A DNA stretch of 64,000 bases, taken from Symsagittifera roscoffensis (Eukaryota; Xenacoelomorpha; Acoela; Convolutidae). Within the stretch, counting starts at the first letter, position 1. Each line of letters opens with the position of its first letter. The position numbers were made by a program, and so were the translations under genes. The notes beneath the pieces are model-generated. The model was not told where the DNA came from. It saw nothing but the letters and a program-made list of their open reading frames with translations, and did no database searches. The stretch covers positions 35,735-99,734 of the forward strand of contig NW_026971752.1 in NCBI RefSeq assembly GCF_963678635.1, read 5' to 3'. This document shows, piece by piece, positions 21,101-36,056 of this stretch.

Positions 21101-22408
21101 TAGTAGAGTGTAGTGTAGTGTAGTGTAGTGTAGTGTAGTGTAGTGTAGTGTAGTGTAGTGTAGTGTAGTGCAGTTTAGTGTAGTTTAGTGTATTGTAGTG
21201 TAGTGTATTGTAGTGTAGTGTAGTGTAGTGTAGTGTAGTGTAGTGTAGTGTAGTGTAGTGTAGTGTAGTGTAGTGTAGTGTAGTGTAGTGTAGTGTAGTG
21301 TAGTGTAGTGTAGTGTAGTGTAGTGTAGTGTAGTGTAGTGTAGTGTAGTGTAGTGTAGTGTAGTGTAGTGTAGTGTAGTGTAGTGTAGTGTAGTGTAGTG
21401 TAGTGTAGTGTAGTGTAGTGTAGTGTAGTGTAGTGTAGTGTAGTGTAGTGTAGTGTAGTGTAGTGTAGTTTTGTGTAGTGTAGTGTAGTGTAGTGTAGTG
21501 TAGTCTAATGGGTTGCGATGTAGTTAACTGTAGTTTAATGAAAATTAGTATTTTCTTGTGCAGTGTACTGCAGTGAATAGTAGTGTGATTTTTTGTGAGG
21601 TAGTCTAGAGTAGTAGAGTGCAATGTAGTGTAGTGTAGTGTAGTGTAGTGTAGTGTAGTGTAGTGTAGTGTAGTGTAGTGTAGTGTAGTGTAGTGTAGTG
21701 TAGTGTAGTGTAGTGTAGTGTAGTGTAGTGTAGTGTAGTGTAGTGTAGTGTAGTGTAGTGTAGTGTAGTGTAGTGTAGTGTAGTGTAGTGTAGTGTAGTA
21801 GAGTGTAGTGTAGTGTAGTGTAGTGTAGTGTAGTGTAGTGTAGTGTAGTGTAGTGTAGTGTAGTGTAGTGTAGTGTAGTGTAGTGTAGTGTAGTGTAGTT
21901 TAGTGTATTGTAGTGTATTGTAGTGTAGTGTATTGTAGTGTAGTGTAGTGTAGTGTAGTGTAGTGTAGTGTAGTGTAGTGTAGTGTAGTGTAGTGTAGTG
22001 TAGTGTAGTGTAGTGTAGTGTAGTGTAGTGTAGTGTAGTGTAGTGTAGTGTAGTGTAGTGTAGTGTAGTGTAGTGTAGTGTAGTGTAGTGTAGTGTAGTG
22101 TAGTGTAGTGTAGTGTAGTGTAGTGTAGTGTAGTGTAGTGTAGTGTAGTGTAGTGTAGTGTAGTGTAGTGTAGTGTAGTGTAGTGTAGTGTAGTGTAGTG
22201 TAGTTTTGTGTAGTGTAGTGTAGTGTAGTGTAGTGTAGTGTAGTGTAGTGTAGTGTAGTGTAGCGTAGTGTAGTGTAGTGTAGTGTAGTGTAGTGTAGTG
22301 TAGTGTAGTGTAGTGTAGTGTAGTAGAGTGTAGTGTAGTGTAGTGTAGTGTAGTGTAGTGTAGGGTAGTGTAGTGCAGTTTAGTGTAGTTTAGTGTATTG
22401 TAGTGTAG
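18186..22408 (-). repeat. Pentamer satellite array A, (TAGTG)n on plus strand
   Basis: The plus strand is TAGTG repeated. The first ~1 kb is degenerate; from about 19340 there are long near-perfect stretches. Within it, a ~125-bp non-pentamer block beginning GTCTAATGGGTTGCGATG recurs at about 19218, 19883 and 21503, giving a higher-order pattern. Three degenerate islands near 18321, 18599 and 18778 are reverse complements of the AAGCTAACTTCGCTAC island in array B. The array is therefore the same family in inverted orientation. Confidence 0.97.
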
Positions 22409-22608
22409 NNNNNNNNNNNNNNNNNNNNNNNNNNNNNNNNNNNNNNNNNNNNNNNNNNNNNNNNNNNNNNNNNNNNNNNNNNNNNNNNNNNNNNNNNNNN
22501 NNNNNNNNNNNNNNNNNNNNNNNNNNNNNNNNNNNNNNNNNNNNNNNNNNNNNNNNNNNNNNNNNNNNNNNNNNNNNNNNNNNNNNNNNNNNNNNNNNNN
22601 NNNNNNNN
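22409..22608. other. 200-N assembly gap
   Basis: Exactly 200 N interrupt the satellite. The pentamer orientation is opposite on the two sides. A round-number gap is usually a scaffold join of unknown true size. Confidence 0.99.
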
Positions 22609-25600
22609 ACTACACTACACTACACTACACTACACTACGCTGCACTACACTACACTTCATTACACTACACTACACTACACTACACTACTCTACACTACAT
22701 TACCTTACACTTCAGGACACTAGAAATATTACTTTTCATTAGACTACAAAAATAAAAAGAACTGCACTTCGACTCACCAAGCTAACTTCGCTACAAAACA
22801 CTACTATACACTATTAAAAGTACACAACAAAACACTTCAATAAACCACACTACATTACACTACACTACAATACATTTTACGACAACATTACACTACACTA
22901 CACTACACTACACTACAATACAATACACTTCGAAAAACCACACTATACTCCACTAAAACACACTACACTACACTACACTACACTACACTACACTACACTA
23001 CACTACACTACATTACACTACACTACACTACACTACACTACACTACACTACACTACACTACACTACACTAAACTACACTACACTACACTACACTACACTA
23101 CACTACACTACACTACACTACACTACACTACACTACACTTTACGACAACATTACACTACACTTCACTACACTACACTACACTACACTACACTACACTACA
23201 CTGCACTACACTACACTACACTACACTACACTACACTACACTACACTACACTACACTACACTACACTACACTACACTACACTACACTACACTACACTACA
23301 CTACACTACACTACACTACACTACACTACACTACACTACACTACACTACACTACACTACACTACACTACACTACACTACACTACACTACACTACACTACA
23401 CTACACTACACTCTACGGCACTACACTACACTACACCACACTACACTACACTACACTACACTACACTACACTACACTACACTACACTACACTTTACGACA
23501 ACATTACATTACACTACACTACACTACACTACACTACACTCCCCGACACTACACTACACTACACTACACTACAATACACTAGACTACACTACACTACACT
23601 TCACTACACTACACTACACTAATCTACACTACATTACCTTACACTTAACGACACTACACCACACTATACTACGCTACACTACACTACACTACACTACACG
23701 ACACTACACCGCACTACACTACACTACACTACACTACACTACACTACACTACACTACACTACACTACACTACACTACACTACACTACACTATACTATACT
23801 ACACTACACTACACTACACTACGCTACACTACACTACACTACACTTCACTTCACTACACTACACTACACTACACTACACTACTCTACACTACATTACCTT
23901 ACACTTCAGGACACTAGAAATATTACTTTTCCTTAGACTACAAAAAGAAAAAGAACTGCACTTCGACTCACCAAGCTAACTTCGCTACAAAACACTACTA
24001 TACACTAATAAAAGTACACAACAATACACTTCAATAAACCACACTACATTACACTACACTACAATACACTTTACGACAACATTACACTACACTACACCAC
24101 ACTACACTACAATACAATACACTTCGAAAAACCACACTACACTCCACTAAACTACACTACACTACACTACACTACACTACACTACACTACACTACACTAC
24201 ACTACACTCTATGACACTACACTACATCACCTTACACTTCACGACACTACACTACACTATACTAAGCTACACTGCACTAAACTATACTACTCTAGAACAT
24301 TCTACACTACACTACACTACGCTACACTACACTACACTACACTACACTACACTACACTACACTACACTAAGCTACACTACACTACACTACACTTCACTTC
24401 ACTACACTACACTACACTACACTACACTACTCTACACTACATTACCTTACACTTCAGGACACTAGAAATATTACTTTTCCTCAGACTACAAAAAGAAAAA
24501 GAACTGCACTTCGACTCACCAAGCTAACTTCGCTACAAAACACTACTATACACTATTAAAAGTACACAACAATACACTTCAATAAACCACGCTACATTAC
24601 ACTACACTACAATACACTTTACGACAACATTACACTACACTACACTACACTACACTACAATACAGTACACTTCGAAAAACCACACTACACTCCACTAAAC
24701 TACACTACACTACACTACACTACACTACACTACACTACACTACACTACACTACACTACACTACACTACACTACACTACACTCTATGACACTACACTACAT
24801 CACCTTACACTTCACGACGATACACTACACTATACTACGCTACACTGCACTAAACTATACTACTCTAGAACATTCTACACTACACTACACTACGCTACAC
24901 TACACTACACTACACTACACTACACTACACTACACTACACTACACTACACGACACTACACTACACTACACTATACTACACTACACTACACTACACTACAC
25001 TACACTACACTACACTACACTACACTACACTACACTACACTATACTATACTACACTACACTACACTACACTACGCTACACTACACTACACTACACTTCAC
25101 TACACTACACTACACTACACTACACTACTCTACACTACATTACCTCACACTTCAGGACACTAGAAATAATGCTTTTCATTAGACTACAAAAAGAAAAAGA
25201 ACTGCACTTCGACTCACCAAGCTAACTTCGCTACAAAACACTACTATACACTATTAAAAGTACACAACAATACACTTCAATAAACCACACTACATTACAC
25301 TACACTACAATACACTTTACGACAACATTACATTACACTACACTACACTACACTACAATACAATACACTTCGAAAAACCACACTACACTCCACTAAACTA
25401 CACTACACTACACTACACTACACTACACTACACTACACTCTATGACACTACACTACATTACCTTACACTTCACGACACTACACTACACTATACTACGCTA
25501 CACTACACTACACTACACTACACTACACGACACTACACCGCACTACACTACACTACACTACACTACACTACACTACACTACACTACACTACACTACACTA

Positions 25601-28600
25601 CACTACACTACACTATACTATACTACACTACACTACACTACACTACGCTACACTACACTACACTACACTACACTACACTCTATGACACTACACTACATCA
25701 CCTTACACTTCACGACACTACACTACACTATACTACGCAACACTGCACTAAACTATACTACTCTAGAACATTCTACACTACACTACACTACGCTACACTA
25801 CACTACACTACACTACACTACACTACACTACACTACACTACACTACACTACACTACACTACACTACACGACACTACACTGCACTACACTATACTACACTA
25901 CACTACACTACACTACACTACACTACACTACACTATACTATACTACACTACACTACACTACACTACGCTACACTACACTACACTACACTTCACTACACTA
26001 CACTACACTACACTACACTACTCTACACTACATTACCTCACACTTCAGGACACTAGAAATATTGCTTTTCATTAGACTACAAAAAGAAAAAGAACTGCAC
26101 TTCGACTCACCAAGCTAACTTCGCTACAAAACACTACTATACACTATTAAAAGTACACAACAATACACTTCAATAAACCACACTACATTACACTACACTA
26201 CAATACACTTTACGACAACATTACATTACACTACACTACACTACACTACAATACAATACACTTCGAAAAACCACACTACACTCCACTAAACTACACTACA
26301 CTACACTACACTACACTACACTACACTACACTCTATGACACTACACTACATTACCTTACACTTCACGACACTACACTACACTATACTACGCTACACTACA
26401 CTACACTACACTACACGACACTACACCGCACTACACAACACTACATTACACTACACTACACTACACTACACTACACTATACTATACTACACTACACTACA
26501 CTACACTACGCTACACTACACTACACTACACTTCACTACACTACACTACACTACACTACACTACACTACACTACACTACACTACACTACTCTACACTACA
26601 TTACCTCACACTTCAGGACACTAGAAATATTACTTTTCCTTAGACTACAAAAAGAAAAAGAACTGCACTTCGACTCACCAAGCTAACTTCGCTACAAAAC
26701 ACTACTATACACTATTAAAAGTACACAACAATACACTTCAATAAACCACACTACATTACACTACACTACAATACACTTTACGACAACATTACACTACACT
26801 ACACTACACTACACTACAATGCAATACACTTCGAAAAACCACACTACACTCCACTAAACTACACTACACTACACTAAACTACACTACACTACACTAAACT
26901 ACACTACACTACACTACACTACACTCTATGACACTACACTACATTACCTTACACTTCACGACACTACACTACACTATACTACGCTACACTGCACTAAACT
27001 ATACTACTCTAGAACATTCTACACTACACTACACTACGCTACACTACACTACACTACACTACACTACACTACACTACACTACACTACACTACACTACACT
27101 ATACTACACTACACTACACTACACGACACTACACTGCACTACACTATACTACACTACACTACACTACACTACACTACACTACACTACACTACACTATACT
27201 ATACTACACTACACTACACTACACTACGCTACACTACACTACACTACACTTCACTACACTACACTACACTACACTACACTACACTACTCTACACTACATT
27301 ACCTCGCACTTCAGGACACTAGAAATATTGCTTTTCATTAGACTACAAAAAGAAAAAGAACTGCACTTCGACTCACCAAGCTAACTTCGCTACAAAACAC
27401 TACTATACACTATTAAAAGTACACAACAATACACTTCAATAAACCACACTACATTACACTACACTACAATACACTTTACGACAACATTACACTACACTAC
27501 ACTACACTACACTACACTACAATACAATACACTTGGAAAAACCACACTACACTCCACTATACTACACTACACTACACTACACTACACTACACTACACGAC
27601 ACTAAACCGCACTACACTACACTACACTACACTACACTACACTACACTACACTACACTACACTACACTATACTATACTACACTACACTACACTACACTAC
27701 ACTACGCTACACTACACTACACTACACTTCACTACACTACACTACACTACACTACACTACACTACACTACACTACACTACTCTACACTACATTACCTTAC
27801 ACTTCAGGACACTAGAAATATTACTTTTCCTTAGACTACAAAAAGAAAAAGAACTACACTTCGACTCACCAAGCTAACTTCGCTACAAAACACTACTATA
27901 CACTATTAAAAGTACACAACAATACACTTCAATAAACCACACTACATTACACTACACTACAATACACTTTACGACAACATTACACTACACTACACTACAC
28001 TACACTACAATACAATACACTTCAAAAAACCACACTATACTCCACTATACTACACTACACTACACTACACTACACTACACGACACTAAACCGCACTACAC
28101 TACACTACACTACACTACACTACACTACACTACACTACACTACACTACACTATACTATACTACACTACACTACACTACACTACGCTACACTACACTACAC
28201 TACACTTCACTACACTACACTACACTACACTACACTACACTACTCTACACTACATTACCTTACACTTCAGGACACTAGAAATATTACTTTTCCTTAGACT
28301 ACAAAAAGAAAAAGAACTGCACTTCGACTCACCAAGCTAACTTCGCTACAAAACACTACTATACACTATTAAAAGTACACAACAATACACTTCAATAAAC
28401 CACACTACATTACACTACACTACAATACACTTTACGACAACATTACACTACACTACACTACACTACACTACATCACAATACACTTCGAAAAACCACACTA
28501 CACTCCACTAAACTACACTACACTACACTACACTACACTACACTACACTACACTACACTACACTCTATGACACTACACTACATTACCTTACACTACACTA

Positions 28601-31600
28601 CACTACACTACACTACACTACACTACACTACACTACACTACACTACACGACACTACACTGCACTACACTATACTACACTACACTACACTACACTACACTA
28701 CACTACACTACACTACACTACACTATACTATACTACACTACACTACACTACACTACGCTACACTACACTACACTACACTTCACTACACTACACTACACTA
28801 CACTACACTACACTACACTACTCTACACTACATTACCTCACACTTCAGGACACTAGAAATATTGCTTTTCATTAGACTACAAAAAGAAAAAGAACTGCAC
28901 TTCGACTCACCAAGCTAACTTCGCTACAAAACACTACTATACACTATTAAAAGTACACAACAATACACTTCAATAAACCACACTACATTACACTACACTA
29001 CAATACACTTTACGACAACATTACACTACACTACACTACACTACACTACACTACAAAACAATACACTTCGAAAAACCACACTACACTCCACTAAACTACA
29101 CTACACTACACTACACTACACTACACTACACTACACTACACTACACTACACTACACTACACTACACTACACTACACGACACTACACTGCACTACACTATA
29201 CTACACTACACTACACTACACTACACTACACTACACTATACTATACTACACTACACTACACTACACTACGCTACACTACACTACACTACACTTCACTACA
29301 CTACATTACACTACACTACACTACTCTACACTACATTACCTTACACTTCAGGACACTAGAAATATTGCTTTTCATTAGACTACAAAAAGAAAAAGAACTG
29401 CACTTCGACTCACCAAGCTAACTTCGCTACAAAACACTACTATACACTATTAAAAGTACACAACAATACACTTCAATAAACCACACTACATTACACTACA
29501 CTACAAAACACTTTACGACAACATTACACTACACTACACTACACTACAATACAATACACTTCGAAAAACCACACTACACTCCACTAAACTACACTACACT
29601 ACACTACACTACACTACACTACACTCTACGACACTACACTACACTACACTACACTACACTACACTACACTACATTACACTACACTACACTACACTTCACT
29701 ACACTACACTACACTACACTACACTACACTACACTACACTACACTACACTACACCACACTACACTACACTACACTACACTACACTACACTACACTACACT
29801 ACACTACACTACACTACACTACACTACACTACACTACACTACACTACGCTACACTACACTACAGTTCACTTTACGACAACATTACACTTTACTTCACTAC
29901 ACTACACTACACTACACTACACTACACTACACTACACTACACTACAATACACTACACTACACTACACTACACTACACTACACTACACTACACTACACTAC
30001 ACTACACTCTACGGCACTACACTACACTACACCACACTACACTACACTACACTACACTACACTACACTACACTACACTTTACGACAACATTACATTACAC
30101 TACACTACACTACACTACACTACACTCCCCGACACTACACTACACTACAATACACTAGACTACACTAAACTACACTTCACTACACTACACTACACTACTC
30201 TACACTACATTACCTTACACTTCACGACACTACACTACACTATACTACGCTACACTGCACTAAACTATACTACTCTAGAACTTTCTACACTACACTACAC
30301 TACGCTACACTACACTACACTACACTACACTACACTACACTACACTACACTACACTACACTACACTACACTACACGACACTACACTGCACTACACTACAC
30401 TACACTACACTACACTACACTACACTACACTACACTACACTATACTATACTACACTACACTACACTACACCACACCACACTACACTACACTACATTACAC
30501 TTCACTACTCTACACTACATTACCTTACACTCACGACACTAGAACTACTACTTTTCATTAGACTACAAAAAAGAAAAAGAAACGCACTTCGACTCACCAA
30601 GCTAACTTCGCTACCAAACACTACTATACACTATTAAAAGTACACAGCAATACACTTCAATAAACCACGCTACATTACACTACACTACAATACACTTTAC
30701 GACAACATTACACTACACTACACTACACTACACTACACTACAATACAATACACTTCAAAAAACCACACTACACTCCATTAAACTACACTACACTACACTA
30801 CACTACACTACACTACACTACACTACACTACACTACACTACACTACACTACACTACACTACACTCTACGACACTACACTACACTACACTACACTACACTA
30901 CATTACACTACACTACACTACACTACACTACACTACACTACACTACACTACACTACACTACACTACACTACACTACACTACACTACACTACACTACACTA
31001 CACTACACTACACTACACTACACTACACTACACTACACTACACTACACTACACTTTACGACAACATTACACTACACTTCACTACACTACCTTACACTACA
31101 CTACACTACACTACACTACACTACACTGCACTACACTACACTACACTACACTACACTCTACGGCACTACACTACACTACACCACACTACACTACACTACA
31201 CTACACTACACTACACTACACGACACTACACTACACTTTACGACAACATTACATTACACAACACTACACTACACTACACTCCACGACACTAAACTACACT
31301 ACACTTTACTACACTGCACTACACTACACTACACTACACTACACTACACTACACTACACTACACTACACTACACTACACTACACTACACTACACTACACT
31401 ACACTACGCTACACTACACTACACTACACTACACTACACTACACTACACTACACTACACTTTACGACAACATTACACTACACTACACTACACTACACTAC
31501 ACTACACTACACTACAATATACTACACTACACAACTAAAACAACACTATATTACACTTCAAAAGACTCTATTACTTTAAACTACAATACACTACACTTCA

Positions 31601-34600
31601 CTGCAGTATAGAACACAAGAACACACTACTGTTCATCATATTACAAAAGACTACACTACAACTGTCTAAACCAACTTCGATCCAATACAGCACTAGACTA
31701 CACTACACAAAAAACACACCACACTTCACTGTAGTACACTACACTAAAAATTGCTGCTTTTCATTACAGTAAAAAAGACTACACTACATCTCACTAAGCT
31801 AACTTCGCTACTTAACAATACACTACTTTGTTTTAAGTACACTGCATTTTACTTCAATAGAATACACTACACTACTTTCTACTACACTACACTACACTAC
31901 TACACTACACTACACTACACTACATCACTCTACACTACACAACACTACACTGCACTACACTACACTACACTACACTACACTACACTACACTACACTACAC
32001 CACACTACACTACACTACACTACACTACACTACACTACACTACACTACACTACACTACACTACACTACACTACACAACACTTCACTACACTACAGTACAC
32101 TACACTACACTACACTACATTACACTACACTACACTACACTACACTACACTACACTACACTACACTACACTACACTACACTACACTACACTGCACTACAC
32201 TGCACTGCAATTCACTTTACAAAAATACAGTACACTACACTCTACATCTCTAGACTACACTCTAAAAACAACGCCACACTTCACTGCAGTACAATACACT
32301 AGAAAATGCTATTTTTAATTACACTTCAAAAGACTACACTACAATTCACAAAGCTAATTTCGCTACACTACACTACTACAATTAGACAACAATGCACTTC
32401 AATAGACCACACAACACTACATTACACTATACTACACTACACTACACTACACTATACTCTTCGACACTACGCTACACTACACTACACTACACTACACTAC
32501 ACTACACTACACTACACTACACTACACTACACTACACTACACCACACTACAATACACTACACTACACTTCACTGCACTACACTACACTACACCAGACAAT
32601 TCTATTCTAGACTCTACTACACTTCACTAGAATACACTACGAAAACTACACTACTCAGAATACTCTACACTACACTACACTACATTTACGACAATACTAC
32701 ACTACACAACTAAAACAACGCTACATTACACAAGAACACACTACTGTTCATTATATTACACAAGACTACACTACAACTCTCTGAGCCAACTTCGATCCAA
32801 TACACCACTATACTACACTACAAAAAAACACACCACACTTCACTGCAGTATACTACACTAAAAAAAGCGATTTTTCATTATACTAAAAAAAATACACTAC
32901 ATCTCACTAAGCTAACTTCGCTGCAAAACAATACACTACACTACACTACTACAATTACACAGCAAAACACTTCAATAGATCACACTACACAACACTACAC
33001 TAAACTATAATACACTCTACGACACTACACAACACTACACTACACTAAACTACACTACACTACACGACACTACACTAAACTACACTACACTACATTACCT
33101 TACACTTCACTACACTACACTACACTATACTACGCTATACTGCTCTAAACTACACTACACTACACTACACTACACTACACTGCACTACACTGCACTGCAC
33201 TGCACTTTACTAAATTGCCGTACACTTCACTCTACTACTCTAGACTACACTACAAAAAACCACGCAGCACTTCACTGCCATACACTACGCTAGAAAATGA
33301 TACTTTTCATTACACTACAAAAGACTACACTACATTACACTTCACTAATCTATAATACACTCTACGACACTACACAACACTACACTACACTAAACTACAC
33401 TACACTACATTACCTTACACTTCACTACACTACACTACACTACACTATACTACACTACACTGCTCTAAACTACACTACTCTAGAATATTCTACACTACAC
33501 TACACTACACTACACTACACTACACTACACTACACTACACTATACTACACCACACTACACTACACTACACTACACTACACTGCACTACACTGCACTGCAC
33601 TTTACTAAATTGCGGTACAATACACTCTACTACTCTAGACTATACTACAAAAAACCACGCCGCACTTCACTGCCATGCACTACGCTAGAAAATGATACTT
33701 TTCATTACACTACAAAAGACTACACTACATCTCACTAAGCTAACTTCGCTACAATACACTGCTACAACTACACAACAATACACTTCAATAGACCACACAC
33801 ACTACACTACTTTAAACTACACTACATTACACTACACTACACTACTCTACACTACACTAACTCTTCTACTCTAGACTATACTACACTTCAGTGGACTAAA
33901 ATTCAACAGAATACACTACACTACACTACACTACATTACAATTAACGACAATACACTACACTATACCAGACTACACTACTAAAACAACACTACATTACAC
34001 TTCAATAGACTTCATTACACTAAACTACACTACACTACAATTCACTGCAACTATACTACACAAGAACACACTAATGTTCATTATATTACAAAGACTACGC
34101 TGCAACTCTCTAAGCCAACTTCGATCCAATACATCATTACACTACACTGCAAAAAACCATACCACACTTCACTACACTATACAACCATACACCACACTAC
34201 ACTAGACTCTTCTACTCTAGACAATACCACACTTCACTAGACTACACTACGAAAACTACACTACACTATAAATTAAACAGAATACACTACACTACACTAC
34301 ACTACACTGCACTACACTGCACTGCACTTTACTAAATTGCGGTACAATACACTCTACTACTCTAGACTATTCTACAAAAAACACCGCCGCACTTCACTGC
34401 CATGCACTACGCTAGAAAATGATACTTTTCATTACACTACAAAAGACTACACTACATCTCACTAAGCTAACTTCGCTACAATACACTGCTACAACTACAC
34501 AACAATACACTTCAATAGACCACACACACTACACTACTTTAAACTACACTACATTACATTACACTACACTACTCTACACTACACTAACTCTTCTACTCTA

Positions 34601-35112
34601 GACTATACTACACTTCAGTGGACTAAAATTCAACAGAATACACTACACTACACTACACTACATTACACTTAACGACAATACACTACACTATACCAGACTA
34701 CACTACTAAAACAACACTACATTACACTTCAATAGACTTCATTACACTAAACTACACTACACTACAATTCACTGCAACTATACTACACAAGAACACACTA
34801 ATGTTCATTATATTACAAAGACTACGCTGCAACTCTCTAAGCCAACTTCGATCCAATACATCATTACACTACACTGCAAAAAACCATACCACACTTCACT
34901 ACACTATACAACCATACACCACACTACACTAGACTCTTCTACTCTAGACAATACCACACTTCACTAGACTACACTACGAAAACTACACTACACTATAAAT
35001 TAAACAGAATACACTACACTACACTACGCTACACTTTACGACAATACACTACACTAAACTACACTACACTACACTAAACTACACTACACTACCTTACCTT
35101 ACACTTCACTAC
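22609..35112 (+). repeat. Pentamer satellite array B, (CTACA)n with higher-order islands
   Basis: The plus strand is CTACA repeated, broken by a conserved non-pentamer island of ~150 bp. The core AAGCTAACTTCGCTAC occurs near 22779, 23971, 24519, 25220, 26112, 26681, 27376, 27869, 28330, 28911, 29414 and 30598, with variants further on. Island spacing ranges from about 460 to 1,190 bp, so the higher-order unit varies in pentamer number. Open frames throughout are artefacts: one strand of the pentamer contains no stop codon in any frame and reads Thr-Thr-Leu-His-Tyr. The array ends where the giant retrotransposon begins. Confidence 0.97.
33575..35028 (+). repeat. ~727-bp tandem duplication inside array B
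   Basis: Two nearly identical ~727-bp segments lie head to tail (about 33575-34301 and 34302-35028). For example, the stretch starting ATGATACTTTTCATTACACT occurs at 33692 and 34419. The few differences suggest a recent duplication. Confidence 0.85.
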
Positions 35113-36026
35113 TGTGACATTCGACCAGAATGTGAAAAATGCAATCTCTGCGGAATTCGAAATTTTAGCAGCAAGCCTTCCGAATTGGTGGTTATTGAGA
35201 ATTAAGAACGTTATTGGAACGATTTGCCAAACGGTGAGGGCTGGAATATTCTGGTATTTTAAAATTTCGAATTATGACATCATATTTCTGAGAAAGGTCA
35301 GAAACGGCCATTTTGGCTAAAACGAGAAAGAAAAACACAACAACATTAGTTGCGCTGACGATAACAACGTTAATCGTGATTGAAAAACAGCAGCAGATTA
35401 CAGGAATAGCACAGAACGTTCCGAGTTGCAACTATTGTGCCGCTACAATAGTTGCAAGGCCGTTGCGAACAACGGTGAAGGGTGAAAACCAGCCTTCCGT
35501 GTTATCGTGAAATCGAACTTAAGGAGCTTGATTCAGCGGATTCAAGAATCCGGAAGGGTCTCGGGACTGGAACTTTTATTAACTGGTGTGAACTTTTAGC
35601 ATCCTGTCATGTCCTGACTTGAATTTAATTAAGATCTTAATTCGTTTTGACAAGGATGAGAAGCTAGGAGTTGGGGGGAAATGGTTGATCCATCTTCGAT
35701 GGAGATGATGATTTTTATCTACTGAACAAAAACAATAATTCAACAAATAGTAATAGCCCTGTTTTTAGGAGTGACCTCGTGGTCTGGGGATACTGAGACC
35801 CAGCCATGAGCTCACTAATTCTGCCTGTAGTCTAGTTAATTCGAGCGTTCTGGTCGAAGCCGGAGAACAGTAACGTTTTTGTCGACCCGATGTTAGAAAG
35901 ACCACCGAAAGTACTGGCTTGGTAGAGACGGTGAAAAGCATGCAAAGCTCTGTTTAGACGTTAGCCAGTCGTCTTAGGACTTAGTTTTGTTTTCCGTCGA
36001 TATGTACCTTCCGGGCGAATGTTACA
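35113..36026 (+). repeat. Giant element 5' LTR
   Basis: This starts TGTGACATTCG and ends CGAATGTTACA, directly after pentamer satellite. It contains one CCGGAAGGGT motif at 35550-35559, related to the leader motif array. Short open frames inside it are not credible genes. Confidence 0.93.
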
Positions 36027-36038
36027 TATATGTTTTTA

Positions 36039-36056
36039 TGGCGCTCCTGGGTGTTA
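36039..36056 (+). other. Giant element candidate primer binding site
   Basis: TGGCGCTCCTGGGTGTTA lies 12 bases after the 5' LTR. The TGG start and position fit a tRNA primer binding site. The matching tRNA is not identified, and the 12-base offset is larger than usual. Confidence 0.6.

Noticed and set aside
20730..28875. Many long frames of Thr-Thr-Leu-His-Tyr repeats in the satellite
   Set aside because: They follow arithmetically from a stop-free pentamer, have no start context and change with pentamer number. They are not genes.
22712..30760. Regularly spaced islands resembling a CRISPR array
   Set aside because: Spacers are themselves pentamer repeats, unit length varies by hundreds of bases and the setting is an animal genome.
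35313..35510. Short protein encoded in the giant element LTR
   Set aside because: It is present in both LTRs only because they are duplicates, with no conserved motif and substitutions not biased to synonymous sites by eye.
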